Assembly (NCBI GenBank): GCA_017510835.1
Contig: JAFWLZ010000028.1
Span: 1-45,513 of the forward strand
DNA from: Candidatus Saccharimonadota bacterium
GTDB taxonomy: Bacteria; Patescibacteriota; Saccharimonadia; Saccharimonadales; Saccharimonadaceae
Reading direction: 5' to 3'
DNA length: 45,513 nucleotides
The translations under genes and the position numbers were made by a program. The notes under the pieces were generated by a model. That model had not been told where the DNA came from, made no database searches, and was given only the letters and a program-made list of their open reading frames with translations. Below, in pieces: positions 42,582 to 45,513 of this stretch; within the stretch, counting starts at the first letter, position 1, and every line of letters starts with the position of its first letter.

Positions 42582-43701
42582 CTTCAACTTTACGCACAAC
42601 TTTTGTCTTGCGTCCGCGTATCTTTTTCACGCCATCACGCGCTGCATTTCGCACGCTTCTTAAAGCATTCAAACCTGCCTTTTTCGCATTATTCAAGCGA
42701 TACTTTCCAGGTTGCAAAATCAGACGAAAACCACCGACATATTCCTCGATATCCACCCCAAACCCACTCTTAAATTCGAGCAGTTTATTGTTATCCGAAA
42801 AATCTCCATCAATACCGTAGAAATTCGCCCGCTTCACACCTTTTTCAAGACAATCTTCAAGCAACCAATCCTGCAGATAGGTCATACCGTTCAGCTTCTT
42901 ATAGCGCTGTGTCGTACCAGAGATAAAGCTCACTACCTCATTCGGATGATAAATCAAAATCCTTCCAGCTACCACCGCTTTATCCTCCTTACGACGAGCC
43001 ACGATAAAGCGTGTTTGATCGCCCCACGCATCCCACATCCACTCGTAATACGACAAGTAGCGGCTCACTACACCATTCTTGTGATTGCTTTGATCGACCG
43101 CTTCCGCGAGCAAAGGTATTTCAGATTTTTCTTTCAATTCATATACTTCAAGTTCCGGACTAATTTTACGCAACTTGTTGCGCACATTTTTTTTGTAACT
43201 TGCGCGAATTTCGTCCATATTTTTAAAGCCGCGCAAATTTTTTACTGCCATCCAACGGTTCGCCTTGTTTTCAAGCTCTACCGTTCTACCCATGTAAGTG
43301 AAGCCGGCATTTACAAAAATCTTCTCTGTTTTCGCACCATTTAGCTCTTTAACGACATCGCCTTTTACGCCACGAATCGAAAGCAAATCTGGCGGAAAAA
43401 CTTCCAGGACCACAAAATTATGCGATTTTGCAAATTCAACTATCGATTTTATCCAGTACTTCACTAACTTTGTGTTCGAATAATCCAAAATCGGCCCGAG
43501 CTGCACGAGCGCTTCCCCGCCCCGCTCCATCAGCAAGCATCCCGCCACGACTTTCGACTCATCCTTCACGCCTAATAAATAAACATTCCAGCCCATTTTA
43601 CGTCGCAATTCAGCGCGCTCCGCAGACTGAAAAAAGTTCCCGCAAGCCTGCTTGCGTTCGAACTTTCGAAACTCAGCGTCCGTTAACTCCACAAATTTCA
43701 T
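42571..43701 (-). CDS. FemAB/FemX-family aminoacyl transferase
   Basis: 376 residues from ATG 43701, chosen because a TATAAT box lies inside the longer reading and leaves exactly 6 bases to this ATG. FemAB proteins use aminoacyl-tRNA to add residues to the peptidoglycan stem peptide. Typical segments are 'NFFQSAERAELRRKMGWNVYLLGV' (split over about 22-45), 'GAKTEKIFVNAGF' near 125, 'NKANRWMAVKNLRGF' near 145, 'SYKKNVRNKLRKI' near 168, and 'GMTYLQDWLLEDCLEKG' near 295 with 'NFYGIDGDF'. The C-terminus is very basic. A second FemAB-type gene lies 1.2 kb away on the other strand, so cross-bridge synthesis seems to be concentrated here. Confidence 0.88.
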   Translation of the reverse strand: MKFVELTDAEFRKFERKQACGNFFQSAERAELRRKMGWNVYLLGVKDESKVVAGCLLMERGGEALVQLGPILDYSNTKLVKYWIKSIVEFAKSHNFVVLEVFPPDLLSIRGVKGDVVKELNGAKTEKIFVNAGFTYMGRTVELENKANRWMAVKNLRGFKNMDEIRASYKKNVRNKLRKISPELEVYELKEKSEIPLLAEAVDQSNHKNGVVSRYLSYYEWMWDAWGDQTRFIVARRKEDKAVVAGRILIYHPNEVVSFISGTTQRYKKLNGMTYLQDWLLEDCLEKGVKRANFYGIDGDFSDNNKLLEFKSGFGVDIEEYVGGFRLILQPGKYRLNNAKKAGLNALRSVRNAARDGVKKIRGRKTKVVRKVEASK

Positions 43702-43707
43702 AAGTCT

Positions 43708-43736
43708 ATTATACTCCATCCCGCATGCGGTATAAT
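43708..43736. promoter_or_regulatory. Back-to-back leaderless promoters of FemAB and aminotransferase genes
   Basis: TATAAT on the minus strand at 43708-43713 lies 6 bases before ATG 43701, and TATAAT on the plus strand at 43731-43736 lies 6 bases before ATG 43743. The two are 17 bases apart, so each occupies the -35 zone of the other. Confidence 0.7.
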
Positions 43737-43742
43737 CTAGAT

Positions 43743-44942
43743 ATGAATTACGAGGAGTCTAGTGCAAAAATCCGCGAGCAACTCGCGGCTCTTAGTCAAA
43801 CCAAAGCCGAAGATTGGCATCTCTGCCTCAAGGCGCGTTTTGGCATGGCCATCGTCTTTGAAGCTATTCGCGACAAACTCGGCGCCGGCGAAGTCATTAC
43901 GACTCCATATACTTGTATCACCTCTATTAATCCAATCCTCGTCTCCGGCCTCACCCCCGTCTACCACGATATCGATAAGAAAATCTTAAGTACCGGCAAA
44001 CCGGACGACAAATTATCAAAAGGCAAAACTCGTGCCATCGTCATGCAACACACGCTTGGCATGATCGGCAATAAAAACAATATGCGAAAATATGCCGACA
44101 AGCATAAAATCCTCCTTATTGAGGATGCCGCACATTGCATCTCTCGTTTCGCGCGTGACAAAAATGGCGAAATTCTCGCTGATATTTCCGTCCATTCATT
44201 TGGCGTTGAAAAAGTCCTGACCGGCACAAAATTCGGTGGCGCAATCTGGGTGAACCCCCTTCTCCGCGAAAAACAGCCTGAATTACATGAGGCAATTACG
44301 AATAAATTCGCCAAACTTAAACAGCCAGATTTCCATATGGCTTTCCGTGTCCGCACTTATCGCTTAAACAATGCCGTCATTCAGCGTCTCCATGGCAAAC
44401 TCCGTCACGGTTTCCGCAATTTCGAAATCAAAGCCGGCCTTCTTGAGCCGCCAATCTACCCATTTGAACAAGACGGTCACCAAGACGAAGCACGTACGAC
44501 TAATAAATATATCAACGAACGCATACTAAATCAGCTAAAAATCCTCAAGACAAACTACATCCGCCGCGAAGCAAACGTCGATTTATATCATTCAAAACTA
44601 AAATCCAAACATTTCAATAAAATCACAAAACTCGAAGAACCACTCCTAGCTTACCCTATCGAATTCAAAACCATCACAAAAGCAAATGAGGCCTACGACT
44701 TGCTTTCAAGCCAAGGATTCTTTATCCGACGCTGGTATTCACCCCTGTTATATCCAGGCCCAAATAATCTCAAAATCTATCGTTATGACCCGAAAAAGGT
44801 CCCGATTGCCGAAGAAATCAGTCCACGCATTCTCTGTCTCCCGACCGATCTTCCAGCAATCGAGACTAATAAAATTATCAAGTTACTAACAGACGAAAAA
44901 TCGCCTGTGGAAAAAGCTGTGGAAAAATCCACCAAGAAATAA
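43743..44942 (+). CDS. DegT/DnrJ/EryC1-type PLP-dependent aminotransferase
   Basis: 399 residues from ATG 43743; an upstream in-frame ATG is excluded because the -10 box falls within that extension. Fold-type I features are 'VITTPYTCITSINPI' near 50, 'LLIEDAAHCISRF' near 125 with the Asp that holds the pyridine nitrogen, and 'VHSFGVEKVLTGTKFGGAIW' near 150 with the candidate Schiff-base Lys. DegT enzymes aminate nucleotide-linked ketosugars for glycans and cell-surface polymers. A C-terminal basic tail is present. The neighbours are two FemAB-like genes, so it may belong to cell-envelope synthesis; the exact substrate is unknown. Confidence 0.85.
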   Translation: MNYEESSAKIREQLAALSQTKAEDWHLCLKARFGMAIVFEAIRDKLGAGEVITTPYTCITSINPILVSGLTPVYHDIDKKILSTGKPDDKLSKGKTRAIVMQHTLGMIGNKNNMRKYADKHKILLIEDAAHCISRFARDKNGEILADISVHSFGVEKVLTGTKFGGAIWVNPLLREKQPELHEAITNKFAKLKQPDFHMAFRVRTYRLNNAVIQRLHGKLRHGFRNFEIKAGLLEPPIYPFEQDGHQDEARTTNKYINERILNQLKILKTNYIRREANVDLYHSKLKSKHFNKITKLEEPLLAYPIEFKTITKANEAYDLLSSQGFFIRRWYSPLLYPGPNNLKIYRYDPKKVPIAEEISPRILCLPTDLPAIETNKIIKLLTDEKSPVEKAVEKSTKK

Positions 44943-44962
44943 TATATCACCAGACGCATAAA

Positions 44963-45513
44963 ATGAAGCCGCATTTTCTACAATCAAAGGAGTGGGAAGC
45001 CTTTCAAAAAGCCGAAGGCTTCGAAATTTTTCGCGAAAAAGGCAAAAATTACGAATTTATGGCAATTTTGAAACCGACTTCCCTCGGAAATTACCTATTT
45101 TTGCCCTACGGACCAACATTAAAAGACAAATCCGCTCTAAAATCAGCCGCGACAGCAATAAAAAAGCTCGCGCGCGAAAAAAAATGCATTTTTGCTCGAA
45201 TTGAGCCAACAATACCCTTCTCTGCTACCGAAATGAAGAAAATCGGCGCCAAAAAGTCAGCTCATTTTGACCCGGAACACACCTGGGCCATGGATCTCAC
45301 GCAAAATGAAGACGAAATCTACGCCAGCATCGGTAAAAACAAATCTCGCGCCTACAAAAACCGCGCCAATAAGGGCATTTCCGTCCGCGTCAGCAAAAAT
45401 CCGGCCGATATGGATATTTTTTTCAAATTTTACGAAAGCGTCGCCGAAAAAGACAATTTTCAAACCAACGAGCGCAAATATCTCGAAAATCAACTAAAAT
45501 TCGATTTCGCTTC
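44963..45513 (+). CDS. Second FemAB-family aminoacyl transferase, 3'-truncated by window edge
   Basis: 183 codons are visible from ATG 44963, 20 bases after the aminotransferase stop. The start 'MKPHFLQSKEWEAFQKAEGF' and the following 'YLFLPYGPTLKDKSALKSA', 'FARIEPTIPFS', 'HTWAMDLTQNEDEIYASIGKN' and 'RAYKNRANKGISVRV' are the classic N-terminal GNAT subdomain of FemA/FemX transferases, including the 'kxRxxxkxAxKxGixv' segment. It differs from the FemAB gene on the opposite strand, so the two are not a recent duplication. It is probably in one operon with the aminotransferase. The remaining coding sequence lies beyond the window. Confidence 0.85.
   Translation, partial: MKPHFLQSKEWEAFQKAEGFEIFREKGKNYEFMAILKPTSLGNYLFLPYGPTLKDKSALKSAATAIKKLAREKKCIFARIEPTIPFSATEMKKIGAKKSAHFDPEHTWAMDLTQNEDEIYASIGKNKSRAYKNRANKGISVRVSKNPADMDIFFKFYESVAEKDNFQTNERKYLENQLKFDFA

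Overview
The window reads as a chromosomal segment of a Patescibacteria/CPR bacterium, most likely Candidatus Saccharibacteria (TM7). This is inferred from the gene mix: compact, tightly packed housekeeping genes; large exported proteins with InlB-type or SipW-cargo-like features; FemAB-type transferases; MacB-like ABC modules; and an actinobacterial-looking DUF3152 peptidase. TGA is used as a normal stop (cysS, for example), so this is not the UGA=Gly code of Gracilibacteria or Absconditabacteria. Taxonomy rests on protein character only; no 16S is present.

Layout. 1-3037: 3' part of a beta-helix repeat surface protein that runs off the left edge. 3055-8639: queA, a convergent large InlB-repeat membrane protein, tgt and an AI-2E/PerM-family permease. 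8659-15293: cysS on the minus strand, then a cluster of two paralogous double-zinc-ribbon membrane proteins and an SPFH protein that resembles the YdjG/YdjI proteins of the Bacillus pspA operon, plus a small acidic protein. 15397-18100: an accessory island with a putative type II restriction-modification operon, two predicted minus-strand non-coding RNAs and a free-standing PD-(D/E)xK nuclease. 18123-20919: a MacB-like ABC transporter and a small membrane protein. 20990-25398: ppa divergent from a gap-rpiB-rpe-pfkB-LOG carbon operon. 25406-30626: dnaE divergent from thyA-dihydrofolate reductase, with a structured leader. 30655-36064: a TlyA-like methyltransferase, a SipW-cargo-like surface protein and a four-gene envelope operon (membrane protein, DUF3152 peptidase, coiled-coil membrane protein, lipid kinase). 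36065-36950: tRNA-Ser(GGA), a repeated terminator element, and an orphan small protein behind a consensus promoter. 36951-39256: a second MacB-like ABC pair. 39308-41446: a cytosolic six-repeat acidic protein. 41541-45513: tsaD, two FemAB-family genes and a DegT/DnrJ aminotransferase; the last gene runs off the right edge.

How the parts fit. The carbon operon could carry ribose 5-phosphate (released from nucleotides by LOG, or formed by the PfkB kinase) through RpiB and Rpe towards triose phosphate and GAPDH. thyA and the reductase serve dTMP synthesis, although the reductase lacks its usual catalytic acid. QueA and Tgt modify tRNA with a queuosine precursor. At least ten genes have a -10 hexamer 6-8 bases before the start codon, so leaderless transcription appears to be a main mode of expression. 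The most unusual part is 15397-18100: the methyltransferase has no standard start codon in front of its essential N-terminal motifs (ACG follows a strong Shine-Dalgarno held in a hairpin), and it lies downstream of a 167-base structured RNA with alternative pairings and two tandem terminators.
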